Source of the DNA: Bacteroidota bacterium
GTDB taxonomy: Bacteria; Bacteroidota; Bacteroidia; Sphingobacteriales; Sphingobacteriaceae
Assembly (NCBI GenBank): GCA_018828585.1
Contig: JAHJVW010000027.1
Span: 1 to 64,000, forward strand
DNA: 64,000 bases
Direction: 5' to 3'
The notes under the pieces were generated by a model. The model saw nothing but the letters and a program-made list of their open reading frames with translations. It had not been told where the DNA came from and made no database searches. The translations under genes and the position numbers were made by a program. How positions within the stretch are numbered: position 1 is the first letter of the stretch; each line of letters starts with the position of its first letter. This document shows positions 44,477 through 53,949 of this stretch, piece after piece.

Positions 44477-44878
44477 TTGAGCCTTAAAAATATCATCTTA
44501 TTAAAATTCATCAGTCTGTTTTTATTACTGGCTTATTTCACCACTTATGCGTGGATTTCCTTTTTGTTTTTACTGAGCGAATTGTATGCGCCTTTTAAAA
44601 ATAGCATCATTTCTTTCGAGACGATGGTGATTGCCTTTTGTGTTTCGGTGATATTTTTGACCATTTACAAAGGTAAAAACAAACAATTTATGCAGATACT
44701 GGCGCAAGATATCATTATTTTGGTGTTGGCTGTTCCGATGGTTTCGACCCTCTTAGATCTATTGAAAATGGGAATGGATGATAAAGGAAATGTACTATTT
44801 GCGATCTTAACGATCATGATCGTGACAGTGGGCATCATGACTTTTAACGATTGGAAAAAACTCAAACAGCAAGCCTAA
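44477..44878 (+). CDS. Hypothetical membrane protein between gldA and gldF
   Basis: A 133-residue protein with four predicted membrane helices (about residues 5-30, 45-63, 72-92, 104-122) and a basic C-terminus (WKKLKQQA). It starts at a TTG 4 bp after the gldA stop and ends directly before the gldF ATG, so it is translated within the gld operon. I do not recognise a family. Its place suggests an accessory membrane subunit of the GldAFG complex, which is inference from position only. Confidence 0.6.
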   Translation: MSLKNIILLKFISLFLLLAYFTTYAWISFLFLLSELYAPFKNSIISFETMVIAFCVSVIFLTIYKGKNKQFMQILAQDIIILVLAVPMVSTLLDLLKMGMDDKGNVLFAILTIMIVTVGIMTFNDWKKLKQQA

Positions 44879-45607
44879 ATGCTAGCCATTTATAAAAAAG
44901 AACTCTACTCCTATTTCAGCTCCTTGGTGGCTTACATCACCATTGGGATTTTCTTGGTGGTGCTGAGCTTGTTCCTTTGGGTGTTCCCCGATAGCAGCAT
45001 TTTAGAATATGGCTATGCCAGTTTGGAAAGTATGTTTAGTACCATTCCATATTTATTCATGTTCCTCATTCCGGCCATCACCATGCGCTCTTTAGCCGAA
45101 GAAAAAAGAGAAGGAACTTTTGAATTGTTAGCCACAAGACCACTCACTGATTGGCAAATCGTTGGTGGTAAATACCTGGCTGCCTTAACTTTAGTTTTAT
45201 TCTCGTTAATCCCAACCCTAGTTTATTATATTTCTGTTTATCAGTTAGGAGTAGTGAAAGGCAATATCGATAGTGGCGCCGTAATTGGTTCGTATATCGG
45301 CTTATTTTTGTTAGGTGCCGCTTTTGTGGCGCTCGGGATTTTCGCATCTGCCATCACCAAAAATCAAATCATTGCTTTTGCCATTGCGGTATTTTTAAGC
45401 TTTATCGCTTTCAGCGGATTTGATTCTGCTAGTCAGATTTTATCCTTGCAACAATTCGACAGCATTTTGATTAATTTAGGTATCAATGCGCATTATCAAT
45501 CTATCAGTCGTGGCGTTTTAGACACCCGAGATTTAATTTACTTTTTGAGTTTCATTGGGCTTTTTCTTTTAATCACTAAAACAATTTTAGGAGGCAGGAA
45601 ATGGTAA
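44879..45607 (+). CDS. gldF: Gliding motility ABC transporter permease GldF
   Basis: A 242-residue permease of the ABC-2 type with six membrane helices. MLAIYKKELYSYFSSLVAYI at the N-terminus, FLIPAITMRSLAEEKREGTFELLATRPLTDWQIVGGKYLA (about 62-100) and the hydrophobic C-terminal half are typical of GldF. It forms the membrane channel for the GldA ATPase. Its last seven bases overlap the start of gldG. Confidence 0.9.
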   Translation: MLAIYKKELYSYFSSLVAYITIGIFLVVLSLFLWVFPDSSILEYGYASLESMFSTIPYLFMFLIPAITMRSLAEEKREGTFELLATRPLTDWQIVGGKYLAALTLVLFSLIPTLVYYISVYQLGVVKGNIDSGAVIGSYIGLFLLGAAFVALGIFASAITKNQIIAFAIAVFLSFIAFSGFDSASQILSLQQFDSILINLGINAHYQSISRGVLDTRDLIYFLSFIGLFLLITKTILGGRKW

Positions 45608-47295
45608 ATCTTCAGAAAAAACGAGATTTAACACAGCTATTTATATTTTTAGCTGCCATCATCGGCATCAATGTTTTATCCAACTTAGCTTTTACCCGGT
45701 TTGATTTCACCAAGGAAAAGCGTTACACCATCTCTCCTATTACCATCCAAATTCTCGAGCATTTAAAAGAACCGGTTACCATTCAGGTTTATTTGGAAGG
45801 TGAATTCCCGTCAGGATTTAAACGATTGCGGAACGCCACCAAAGATTTATTGAGCGATTATAAAGCTTACGCTGGCAACAAGCTCAATTTTGAGTTTATA
45901 GACCCCATAGCTGGCAAAAATCAGCAGGAGCAGGAAGCCGTTTATAACCAAATGACGCAGAAAGGTATTGAACCTACCAATTTAAGTGTGAAGACCGCAT
46001 CGGGCTTGACCCAAAAAGTCATTTATCCAGTTGCTGAAGTGAGTGCTGGAGCAAATAGCATGGCGGTTAAATTGTTGCAAACCCGTATGGGCAGCAGTCC
46101 AGAAGAGGTATTGAATAACTCGGTCCAGAATTTAGAGTATGCTTTCTCTTCGGCCATTAAAAAAGTAAGTGCTGGTGGTAAACCACGTGTGGGCTTTACC
46201 GAAGGGCATGGCGAATTAAGTGATTTGGAATTGCAGGACGCCCTGAAGAGTTTAACTGAGGGCTATGAAGCTGGAAGAATTAATCTAAATACAATGACTT
46301 ATGCCGGTTTAGATAAACTCAAAGTGATGGTGATTGCGAAACCAGCGACTGAATTCTCTGAGTTAGAAAAGTATAAAATCGACCAATTTCTAATGCATGG
46401 TGGCAAAATCATCTGGACCATTGATCAGGTAAATGCTGACTTAGATAGCATGAGAAGATCTCAAGGAGCTGAGCAATTGGCTTTCCAAAAGAAACTCAAC
46501 TTAGATGATCAATTGTTTACTTACGGCGTTAGAATCAATTATGATTTGGTTGGCGACATGAATTGTGCTCAAATCCCAGTAAGTGTGGGACAAGTGGGTG
46601 GGCAGGCTCAAATTCAAATGGTTCCTTGGCTATTTTTTCCTTTAATCTTGCCGGTAAGCAATCATCCGATGATTAAAAATTTAGATGCGATTAAAACAGC
46701 ATTCGTCAACACCCTAGATACGATTGGAACCAAAGGAACACAAAAAACGATCTTATTGACCACCTCTCCATTTAATCGCGAATTAGATGCCCCTACCATT
46801 ATTTCTTTGGACATGATTGAGGACACACCCGATCCAAAGCGTTTTCAAAGTGTGCCAAAGCCTGTATGTGTTTTACTGGAAGGAACTTTTAAATCAAATT
46901 TCTTAAACAGAGCGGTACCACAAGGTATTTCTGATTTTCCAGCTCCTTTAGAGAAAAGCAAATTCACTAAAATGCTCGTTTTTAGCGATGGTGATATTTT
47001 CAAAAATCAAATCAGCGAAAAAGATGGCTCGGCATTTCCATTAGGTTATGACCGATACACCCAACAGACCTATGGAAATAAGACCTTTTTGTTAAATGCC
47101 ATTGATTATTTAACAGATGATTCGGGCTTAATTGCGCTGCGTTCTAAAGAAATTAAACTAAGATTGTTAGATAAAGGCAAATTAGTAGCCCAAAAAACGA
47201 CTTGGCAATTGATAAATACCTTAATTCCACTGATAATGTTAGTACTTTTCGGAATTTTTCAACATATTTATCGTAAGCGAAAGTATGCAGCTTAA
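45601..47295 (+). CDS. gldG: Gliding motility-associated ABC transporter substrate-binding protein GldG
   Basis: A 564-residue protein with an N-terminal membrane helix (about residues 12-30), a large extracytoplasmic part and a C-terminal membrane helix (about 540-558) before the basic tail. FTRFDFTKEKRYTISPITIQIL and TIQVYLEGEFPSGFKRLRNATKDLLSDY are characteristic of GldG and the related DUF4350-like ABC accessory proteins. It is the third component of the GldAFG transporter. dnaN follows 47 bp downstream with its own promoter-like sequence. Confidence 0.9.
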   Translation: MVNLQKKRDLTQLFIFLAAIIGINVLSNLAFTRFDFTKEKRYTISPITIQILEHLKEPVTIQVYLEGEFPSGFKRLRNATKDLLSDYKAYAGNKLNFEFIDPIAGKNQQEQEAVYNQMTQKGIEPTNLSVKTASGLTQKVIYPVAEVSAGANSMAVKLLQTRMGSSPEEVLNNSVQNLEYAFSSAIKKVSAGGKPRVGFTEGHGELSDLELQDALKSLTEGYEAGRINLNTMTYAGLDKLKVMVIAKPATEFSELEKYKIDQFLMHGGKIIWTIDQVNADLDSMRRSQGAEQLAFQKKLNLDDQLFTYGVRINYDLVGDMNCAQIPVSVGQVGGQAQIQMVPWLFFPLILPVSNHPMIKNLDAIKTAFVNTLDTIGTKGTQKTILLTTSPFNRELDAPTIISLDMIEDTPDPKRFQSVPKPVCVLLEGTFKSNFLNRAVPQGISDFPAPLEKSKFTKMLVFSDGDIFKNQISEKDGSAFPLGYDRYTQQTYGNKTFLLNAIDYLTDDSGLIALRSKEIKLRLLDKGKLVAQKTTWQLINTLIPLIMLVLFGIFQHIYRKRKYAA

Positions 47296-47301
47296 AATTT
47301 A

Positions 47302-47309
47302 TATTTTTG
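47302..47309 (+). promoter_or_regulatory. -7-like element upstream of dnaN
   Basis: TATTTTTG matches TAnnTTTG and lies 34 bp before the dnaN start. No clear -33 element is seen, because the upstream positions fall in the gldG coding sequence. Read-through from the gld operon is also possible. Confidence 0.35.
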
Positions 47310-47342
47310 TTTTTTAAAAGTAAACAATACTAAAACGATAAG

Positions 47343-48467
47343 ATGAGATTCATTGTTTCTACGTCAACATTATTAAAGCATTTACAAGCCGTAAGCGGAG
47401 CATTAAGCAATAGTGCAGTTTTACCTATCTTGGAAAACTTTCTATTCGAGATTAAAGACTCCAGCCTAACCATTTCCGCCACTGACTTACAGACCAGTAT
47501 GACGACCTCTGTAGCTGTGGAGTCTAAAGAAAGCGGAAAGATTGCGGTACCTTCTAAAATCTTATTAGACACCTTGAAAACATTGCCAGAGCAGCCTATA
47601 TCTTTTTCTGTAGATGATAAAACTTTTGCAATCGAAATTAGTGCAGGTGACGGTAAATATCGCTTAAGCGGAGAGAATGGAGAAGATTTTCCTAAAATCC
47701 CTGTGGTTGACAATGCATCATCCGTAAATTTGCCAGCATCCGTTTTAGCGGAAGCCATCAACAAAACCATTTTTGCGGTCAGTAACGATGAGTTACGCCC
47801 AGCAATGACCGGTGTTTTCTGCCAGTTATCTCCTCAAAATGTGACTTTTGTTGCTACAGACGCTCATAAATTGGTGAGGTATAGAAGAAACGATGCCAAA
47901 GCAGATTCAGCAACGTCTTTCATCTTACCTAAAAAAGCTTTGAACTTGTTAAAGTCTTCATTACCATCTGAAGACCTGAATGTTTCCATTGAATATAACT
48001 CCACCAGTGCTTTCTTTAAGTTTGCAAACATTCACTTGATTTGTCGTTTAATTGATGAACGTTACCCTGATTACGATGCGGTAATTCCTCAAAACAATCC
48101 TAACAAATTAACTTTAGACCGTGGCTTATTTTTAAATTGTTTAAAGCGTGTGGTTATTTTCGCGAATAAAACAACGCATCAGGTTCGTTTAAAAATCACA
48201 GGTAGCGAATTAAATATTTCATCAGAAGATATTGATTTCGCGAATGAAGCACATGAAAGAATTGGTTGCCAATTTGATGGTGAAGATATGGAAATCGGCT
48301 TCAACGCGAAGTTCTTGATTGAAATGCTGAATAACCTTTCTGGAGAGGAAATTACTATTGAAATGAGTACCCCAAATAGAGCAGGCTTATTATTCCCAAG
48401 CATTAAAGACGAAAACGAGGACATCTTGATGTTGGTGATGCCAGTCATGTTAAATAACTATGCTTAA
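47343..48467 (+). CDS. dnaN: DNA polymerase III subunit beta (sliding clamp)
   Basis: A 374-residue ring-forming clamp that holds DNA polymerase III on DNA. The three repeated clamp domains are evident: MRFIVSTSTLLKHLQAVSGAL at the start, VLAEAINKTIFAVSNDELRPAMTGVF opening domain 2 and FLNCLKRVVIFANKTTHQVRLK opening domain 3. FVATDAHKLVRYRR and the C-terminal VMPVMLNNYA, which lines the partner-peptide groove, are highly characteristic. It is not near dnaA or gyrB, so the replication origin is not indicated here. A hairpin follows the gene. Confidence 0.96.
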   Translation: MRFIVSTSTLLKHLQAVSGALSNSAVLPILENFLFEIKDSSLTISATDLQTSMTTSVAVESKESGKIAVPSKILLDTLKTLPEQPISFSVDDKTFAIEISAGDGKYRLSGENGEDFPKIPVVDNASSVNLPASVLAEAINKTIFAVSNDELRPAMTGVFCQLSPQNVTFVATDAHKLVRYRRNDAKADSATSFILPKKALNLLKSSLPSEDLNVSIEYNSTSAFFKFANIHLICRLIDERYPDYDAVIPQNNPNKLTLDRGLFLNCLKRVVIFANKTTHQVRLKITGSELNISSEDIDFANEAHERIGCQFDGEDMEIGFNAKFLIEMLNNLSGEEITIEMSTPNRAGLLFPSIKDENEDILMLVMPVMLNNYA

Positions 48468-48488
48468 AATAAAATTCAATAAATGGAG

Positions 48489-48514
48489 ATGGCTTGGTAT
48501 CAAAACCGAGCCAT
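48489..48514 (+). terminator. Hairpin after dnaN
   Basis: ATGGCTTGGT (48489-48498) pairs with ACCGAGCCAT (48505-48514), with one G-T pair, around a 6-base loop. It lies 21 bp after the dnaN stop; only a short T-rich stretch follows. Confidence 0.65.
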
Positions 48515-48539
48515 TTCCGTTTAATAGGAAAGCAGTTGC

Positions 48540-49247
48540 ATGAAAATTAAATTTTATCCATTATTTACTTTATTAATTACTGTTATTTCTAGCACTTTAT
48601 GGATGAGTTGCAGTGATACTACTCCAATTTTAACCTTTGGAGAAAGCAAAATAAGAATTATTAACGCAGCTCCAGATGCTGGAAATATCAAACTATACGC
48701 TAATGATAGCCTAAAAACACCAAATGGTTTAAGCTTTGGTCAGTCAACCGACTTCACCAATATTTCTGGAGGTATAAATAAATTTTTAGTAAAAAATAAT
48801 GATCAGAGTATTGAGAAAAGTAGACTTAATTTCAAATTAGACACCAATAAAAAATACACATTTTTTATTGCAGGTGGTGTGACAAAAGATTCATTGACTT
48901 ATGTTTCGCTCAAAGATAATTTAACCGTTCTTACAGATACTACTGCAAAAATTCGTCTCGTAAATCTAGTTCCAAGCTCCCCCTTTCTAGACCTCATATT
49001 CTCTAAAGACAGTACAGAAAATCTCGCTTCATTTTCTAACATTAATTTTAAATCTGGCACCGATTATAAGCAATTTAAACCCGGAATCTATTTCTTAAAA
49101 GTAAGAGAGAGCGGTAATAAAATTGATTTATTAAACGTCCCTAACTTTAAGATTGAAGCTAAAAAGATTTATACGCTTTGGTTAAAGGGTTACATCAATG
49201 GTAGTGGAAATCAGGCTTTGGACGCTCAAATATTAAAAGATAATTAG
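48540..49247 (+). CDS. DUF4397 domain lipoprotein
   Basis: A 235-residue lipoprotein with lipobox WMSC (Cys about residue 24). The mature protein starts with IRIINAAPDAGNIKLYANDSL and contains a second, similar module KIRLVNLVPSSPFLDLIF, the repeated beta-sandwich unit of DUF4397. Proteins of this family are surface or periplasmic beta proteins of unknown role in Bacteroidota. It is 24 bp upstream of the next small gene and may be co-transcribed with it. Confidence 0.8.
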   Translation: MKIKFYPLFTLLITVISSTLWMSCSDTTPILTFGESKIRIINAAPDAGNIKLYANDSLKTPNGLSFGQSTDFTNISGGINKFLVKNNDQSIEKSRLNFKLDTNKKYTFFIAGGVTKDSLTYVSLKDNLTVLTDTTAKIRLVNLVPSSPFLDLIFSKDSTENLASFSNINFKSGTDYKQFKPGIYFLKVRESGNKIDLLNVPNFKIEAKKIYTLWLKGYINGSGNQALDAQILKDN

Positions 49248-49270
49248 AAATTAAAAATTAGCATCATCAA

Positions 49271-49570
49271 ATGGCCAACAAAACATCTCAGCATATATTA
49301 AATACCTCAGCCACTTTATTGGGATTTTGTTTATTCGTCATCACCTCGTTACATAGTAACAATTACTCTTCTACTAGTTTAATAGACGACTTCACTTCTG
49401 TAGTATCGTTATTTTTGATTTTTTCTTGTTTGCTATCTTTCTACGCTATCCAAACTAGAGATGAAGTACGGTCTTTAAAGATGGAGAAAGTTGCTGAATA
49501 CTTGTTCGGATTTGCGCTATTAGGGATACTCACCATTATTATTTTGCTCTTTTTTGATATCATCAACTAG
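49271..49570 (+). CDS. Hypothetical small membrane protein
   Basis: A 99-residue protein with three hydrophobic segments (about residues 10-27, 40-60 and 76-97) separated by a charged loop (QTRDEVRSLKMEKVAE). No family is recognised. It follows the DUF4397 lipoprotein gene by 24 bp and is convergent with the CoA-transferase genes. Confidence 0.6.
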   Translation: MANKTSQHILNTSATLLGFCLFVITSLHSNNYSSTSLIDDFTSVVSLFLIFSCLLSFYAIQTRDEVRSLKMEKVAEYLFGFALLGILTIIILLFFDIIN

Positions 49571-49584
49571 ATGAGTGATGCTGT

Positions 49585-50238
49585 TTACAGAATCATCTCA
49601 GAAATATCCCCAGCGATAACTAATTTTCCTAAAGTTGCTTTCTTTATCTCCTCAACGCTTACTCCTGGTGCTCTTTCCAAAAGATGAAAAGCACCGTCTT
49701 TCACTTCATAAACACCTAATTCAGTCACTATCTTTTTCACACAATTCACACCCGTTAAAGGCAAAGAACAGGCTTTTAACAATTTTGATTCCCCATGCTT
49801 ATTCACTTGTTGCATGGCTACGATGATATTTTGTGCGGATGCCACTAAATCCATTGCTCCACCCATCCCTTTCACCATTTTACCTGGGATTTTCCAGTTG
49901 GCAATATCTCCATTTTCCGAAACTTCCATCGCTCCTAAAATGGTTAAATCCACTTTCCCTGCTCTGATCATTCCAAAACTTAAAGCCGAATCGAATGTCG
50001 ATGAACCTGGCAAAGTGGTAATGGTTTGCTTACCCGCATTAATTAAATCAGCATCTTCTTGTCCATCTATTGGAAAAGGTCCCATACCTAACAACCCATT
50101 TTCTGATTGTAAAACCACAGAAATTCCATCTGGGATATAATTGGCCACTAAAGTGGGAATTCCAATTCCTAAATTCACATACATGCCATCTTGTACTTCT
50201 TTGGCTATTCTTTTGGCGATTCCGTTTTTATCAAGCAT
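49585..50238 (-). CDS. scoB: 3-oxoacid CoA-transferase subunit B
   Basis: A 217-residue subunit of the type I CoA-transferase that moves CoA between succinyl-CoA (or acetyl-CoA) and acetoacetate. It has YVNLGIGIPTLVANYIP near residue 20 and the catalytic glutamate in SENGLLGMGPFP (about 51). MVKGMGGAMDLV and the C-terminal LERAPGVSVEEIKKAT are typical as well. It lies 4 bp after subunit A. Together with the hbd product elsewhere in the window it fits ketone-body or short-chain acid metabolism. Confidence 0.92.
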   Translation of the reverse strand: MLDKNGIAKRIAKEVQDGMYVNLGIGIPTLVANYIPDGISVVLQSENGLLGMGPFPIDGQEDADLINAGKQTITTLPGSSTFDSALSFGMIRAGKVDLTILGAMEVSENGDIANWKIPGKMVKGMGGAMDLVASAQNIIVAMQQVNKHGESKLLKACSLPLTGVNCVKKIVTELGVYEVKDGAFHLLERAPGVSVEEIKKATLGKLVIAGDISEMIL

Positions 50239-50242
50239 TTCG

Positions 50243-50941
50243 TTAAGATTTTGGAGTTACAGTTCGTTGTTCAATTCTTTTCTCATAATTGCTTCCTTGA
50301 AAAATACGGTGAACGTATATTCCAGGCGTGTGAATTTGATCGGGATCTAATTCACCAGCGGGCACCAATTCCTCTACCTCGGCGATGGTGATTTTTCCAC
50401 CCATTGCCATTACTGGATTAAAGTTTCGAGCAGTAGATTTGTAAATCAAATTACCCATGGTATCGCCTTTCCAAGCTTTCACAATAGCAAAATCGGCTTC
50501 AAAAGCCATCTCCATTAAATAATCTTTACCGTTAAAATTTCGTACTTCTTTTCCTTCAGCAACCTCTGTTCCTACACCAGCAGGTGTAAAAATAGCAGGC
50601 ATTCCGTAACCAGCAGCCATACAGCGTGTAGCTAATGTTCCTTGTGGAATCAATTCTACTTCTAACTCGCCACTTAACAGTTGTCTTTCAAACTCGGCGT
50701 TTTCGCCAACATAAGAAGAAATCATTTTCTTTACCTGTTTTCCTTGCAACATCAATCCAATACCAAAATCATCAACACCTGCATTATTAGAGATACAAGT
50801 GAGATTTTTAGTCCCTTTTTTCACAAGGGCTGTGATACAATTTTCAGGGATTCCGCATAAACCAAAGCCGCCAAGCATCAAAGTCATTCCGTCTTCAATG
50901 TCACGAACTGCTTCTTCAGCATTTTTAATTACTTTATTCAT
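50243..50941 (-). CDS. scoA: 3-oxoacid CoA-transferase subunit A
   Basis: A 232-residue alpha subunit. Hallmarks are [17 protein letters not shown] (CoA-binding GGFG-x-x-G-x-P, about 24-40), [47 protein letters not shown] and [15 protein letters not shown]. The 4-bp gap to subunit B indicates an operon. Succinyl-CoA:acetoacetate transferase is the most probable activity, though acetate-acetoacetate transfer (AtoDA) cannot be excluded from sequence. Confidence 0.92.
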   Translation of the reverse strand: MNKVIKNAEEAVRDIEDGMTLMLGGFGLCGIPENCITALVKKGTKNLTCISNNAGVDDFGIGLMLQGKQVKKMISSYVGENAEFERQLLSGELEVELIPQGTLATRCMAAGYGMPAIFTPAGVGTEVAEGKEVRNFNGKDYLMEMAFEADFAIVKAWKGDTMGNLIYKSTARNFNPVMAMGGKITIAEVEELVPAGELDPDQIHTPGIYVHRIFQGSNYEKRIEQRTVTPKS

Positions 50942-51001
50942 GTTTAATAATTGGTTGAATCACGAAGATATCATTTAGAAACGTATCTTCTATAAGAATG
51001 T

Positions 51002-53365
51002 TTATTGAAGATAAACATAGGTGATGCCATCACCACCTCTATCTACATGTTCATCTTCCATTTTGTTTACCTGTGAATAGCCTTTTAAATAGTTTCTGAT
51101 CAGCTTTCTTAAAATTCCGTCACCTTTTCCATGGATAATTTTAAAATTTGAGAAGCCAAACATCACCGCTCTATCGAAATAACGTTCCAACTCAGCCAAA
51201 GCTTCTTCTCCTCTTTTACCTCTTAAATCTATTTCAGGAGAAAAAGAAGCTGCAGAGTCATTAAAGGTGGAGGTTCCAAAAGTTTTTACAGCCTTTGGTA
51301 CGTTTTTATTACTCACTTTTTCTACTCTTTTCTTTTTCACCACAGATCGGAGCTCTCCAAAGGCCACAATCAAATTATCTTTTGCCACTTCTAACACCTG
51401 TGCTAAATTCTCAGAATCTAACATCTTCACCCAATCACCAACTATGATCTCTTCGTTTGCTTTAGTTTTGGGAGCAACCAAAGGCTTTACCTCGTTCTTC
51501 TTTAACTCGGTTTGTAGATTTGCCCTTAAATCTTGTGTCTTTATCTTATCCGCTTTTGATTCTTTGATTTCGGCAATAGTATTTTCTACCAATTTATTGG
51601 CACTTTTGATGATTTGTTGCGCTTCTTGTTTCGCTTCTCTAATCAGGTTTCGCTTATTCTCATCATAATAAGTTTTCAGTTGCTCATTTTCTGCTAAAAG
51701 CGATTGGTACTTTCGTTTTTGCTTCTCAAACTCCACTTTACTTTCATAAACTTCCTTTTTCTCCCGCTCTAAATCCACTAAAAGTGTATCTACTTTTCTT
51801 TGTTGAACACTAATTTTACTCTTAGCCAAATCAATCAAATGTTTGGATAAACCTATTTTTTGGGCAATCTCGAATGCATAAGAACTTCCGGGTTTACCCA
51901 TCTCTAAACGATATAAGGGTTGCAAATGCTCGTTATCAAAAATCATGGAGCCATTCTCTAAACCGGCGGTATCATTGGCAAATAATTTTAAATTAGAATA
52001 GTGGGTGGTAATGACACCGAATGATTTTTTACGGTTAAGTTCTTCCAATACCGCTTCGGCAATGGGCCCACCAAAAAGTGGATCTGTTCCTGTTCCAAAT
52101 TCATCAATCAAAACCAAAGTTTTACTGTTGGTATGTTCGGTGAAATACCTCATTTTAGAAAGGTGCGCACTGTACGTACTCAAATCACTTTCTATCGATT
52201 GATCATCGCCAATATCAGCGAAAAGTTGCTTAAAAATCCCCACTTCTGATTCTGCCGTAGCAGGAATTAATAAACCAGCCTGGACCATAATCTGCAATAA
52301 ACCCACCGTTTTCATGGCTACCGATTTTCCGCCTGCATTTGGTCCAGACACCAATAAAATTCGCACTTGATCATCTAAATGAACATTTAATGGGACCACC
52401 TCTTTTCCATTTTCTTTATGATTTAAAAGTAATAATGGATGTTTAGCATTAATGAGTTTTAAACTAGCATCTTTTAAAAGTATAGGCATTTCTGCACCTA
52501 TCTTTTGTGCAAATAATGCTTTTGCTCTTACAAAATCGAGCTTGGTTAAAAAACCATGATAAGATAACAGAATTGGAACGTAAGGTCTTAATTGATTCGT
52601 CAACTCCGTTAAAATTCTGATGATCTCTCTTCGCTTTTCAAATTCTAAATCCCTGATTTTATTGTTGAGGCTAAATACTTCTTCGGGTTCGATGAAAACC
52701 GTTTGACCTGATGCGGACTCATCATGTACAAAACCTTTCAGCTTTCGCTTATTTTCCGCTAAAATTGGGATACAGATTCTTCCTTCTCTAACGGTTAAGC
52801 TACCATCAGCAACCCAGTTGTTTTGTTGCGCATTCTTGAAAATCTGATCTATCTTTTTTCTGGCTTCTTGTTCAGCTTTGGCTATTGCCGATGTAATATC
52901 CGCTAATAATCTGGAAGCATTAGGTTTGATCTTTCCCTTTACGTCTAAAACTGCTTCTATGTGCTTTAGGATATTTTTTTCGATGGGAAGGTGTTCAAAT
53001 AGCGCTTCTAAATTTGGATATAACCCGCTCCTATCTTCGAAATATCGAATGACAGCAAAAACTGTTTGAAGTGAGCTATAAATTTGAAAAACTTCATCTT
53101 CACTTAAAAAAGTTCCCTCAATTCTAGCCTTTTCCGCTAATCGTTTAATATCAAAGAAACTTTGGATAGGTAAAGGCTGGTCGTTTTCTAAAATATTCTT
53201 AAACTCTGAAGTCTGACGTAGGAATTTGTTGATTTGATCATAGCTGCTCATGAACTGAATTTTGTCCACCATTCCCTGCCCCATCTCACTGATACAAAAA
53301 CTTTTGATTAAGTCTTTAATGTCGTCAAAACCTAATTTCTGGTAACTATTGTTTGGGTATAGCAT
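51002..53365 (-). CDS. mutS2: Endonuclease MutS2
   Basis: A 787-residue MutS-like ATPase with core and lever domains (about 1-320), Walker A GPNAGGKS at 341-348, Walker B and D-loop LVLIDEFGTGTDP near 420, a long coiled-coil (about 520-620) and a C-terminal Smr nuclease domain (about 712-787) with DLRG and HGKGDGILRKLI. It lacks the mismatch-recognition domain of MutS. Family members suppress recombination or act on stalled and collided ribosomes. It overlaps the upstream DUF4296 gene by 20 bp and is translated with it. Confidence 0.94.
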   Translation of the reverse strand: MLYPNNSYQKLGFDDIKDLIKSFCISEMGQGMVDKIQFMSSYDQINKFLRQTSEFKNILENDQPLPIQSFFDIKRLAEKARIEGTFLSEDEVFQIYSSLQTVFAVIRYFEDRSGLYPNLEALFEHLPIEKNILKHIEAVLDVKGKIKPNASRLLADITSAIAKAEQEARKKIDQIFKNAQQNNWVADGSLTVREGRICIPILAENKRKLKGFVHDESASGQTVFIEPEEVFSLNNKIRDLEFEKRREIIRILTELTNQLRPYVPILLSYHGFLTKLDFVRAKALFAQKIGAEMPILLKDASLKLINAKHPLLLLNHKENGKEVVPLNVHLDDQVRILLVSGPNAGGKSVAMKTVGLLQIMVQAGLLIPATAESEVGIFKQLFADIGDDQSIESDLSTYSAHLSKMRYFTEHTNSKTLVLIDEFGTGTDPLFGGPIAEAVLEELNRKKSFGVITTHYSNLKLFANDTAGLENGSMIFDNEHLQPLYRLEMGKPGSSYAFEIAQKIGLSKHLIDLAKSKISVQQRKVDTLLVDLEREKKEVYESKVEFEKQKRKYQSLLAENEQLKTYYDENKRNLIREAKQEAQQIIKSANKLVENTIAEIKESKADKIKTQDLRANLQTELKKNEVKPLVAPKTKANEEIIVGDWVKMLDSENLAQVLEVAKDNLIVAFGELRSVVKKKRVEKVSNKNVPKAVKTFGTSTFNDSAASFSPEIDLRGKRGEEALAELERYFDRAVMFGFSNFKIIHGKGDGILRKLIRNYLKGYSQVNKMEDEHVDRGGDGITYVYLQ

Positions 53366-53837
53366 TATTTTTTATTCTAACTCTTTCTGCACTATCAGTC
53401 TTGATTCTTTTAACATTAATCAAACTATCATTTATTTTAACTTTGACCTTATTTATACTATCAGCCTTGAATCTCTTTATATTGATTAAACTGTCCTTTC
53501 TTCTCACTGTAGATTCCATCTTGTTCAAACTATCTAACACACCATCAAACATTTTGTTGAACTCTTCGGTTTGGCGGCTGTAATAACTTAAACTCCTACT
53601 AAAAGTAGCCGAATCGATATCATATTTTTTAAAAATGTAATTATAACGGGTATGCGCCTGCATTTTCATCGTATCCTGATTTGGGATTTGATTCAGATAA
53701 GAATCTGTAATCTGAAAATCAACCATGACGTTAATCATTTTCTCTTTCTCAATAATTCCTTTTGGTGTTTGATCTTGCTGACAAGAAAACAGAAATAAAC
53801 TCAAACAAAAAAGGATAAAAATCTTTTCTTTAATCAT
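53346..53837 (-). CDS. DUF4296 domain lipoprotein
   Basis: About 163 residues from ATG 53837. An upstream ATG at 53885 would add 16 residues before the signal peptide and is less likely. Signal and lipobox (FLFSC, Cys 18) are followed by a DUF4296 helical domain: MINVMVDFQITDSYLNQI and HTRYNYIFKKYDIDSATFSRSLSYYSRQ. The C-terminal 60 residues are lysine-rich, with an imperfect repeat (KDSLINIKRFKADSINK, then NDSLINVKRIKTDSAER). The family is of unknown function and is confined largely to Bacteroidota. It overlaps mutS2 by 20 bp. Confidence 0.8.
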   Translation of the reverse strand: MIKEKIFILFCLSLFLFSCQQDQTPKGIIEKEKMINVMVDFQITDSYLNQIPNQDTMKMQAHTRYNYIFKKYDIDSATFSRSLSYYSRQTEEFNKMFDGVLDSLNKMESTVRRKDSLINIKRFKADSINKVKVKINDSLINVKRIKTDSAERVRIKNNAIPKQ

Positions 53838-53913
53838 ATTGACAAAACAAGATACTTTCTGCACCATATTTAAGGTTAATTTCACAAGTTTTCGTCTGCT
53901 TGCAAATGATTTG

Positions 53914-53921
53914 TATTTTTG
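53914..53921 (+). promoter_or_regulatory. -7 promoter element upstream of yggS
   Basis: TATTTTTG fits TAnnTTTG and lies 29 bp before the start codon. The -33 region holds only a weak TTG. Motif match only. Confidence 0.4.
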
Positions 53922-53949
53922 ACGGATAATTCTATAAAATTACGCATAA

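Noticed and set aside
47343-48467. Replication origin near dnaN
   Set aside because: No dnaA, gyrB or cluster of DnaA boxes is seen; dnaN follows the gld operon here.
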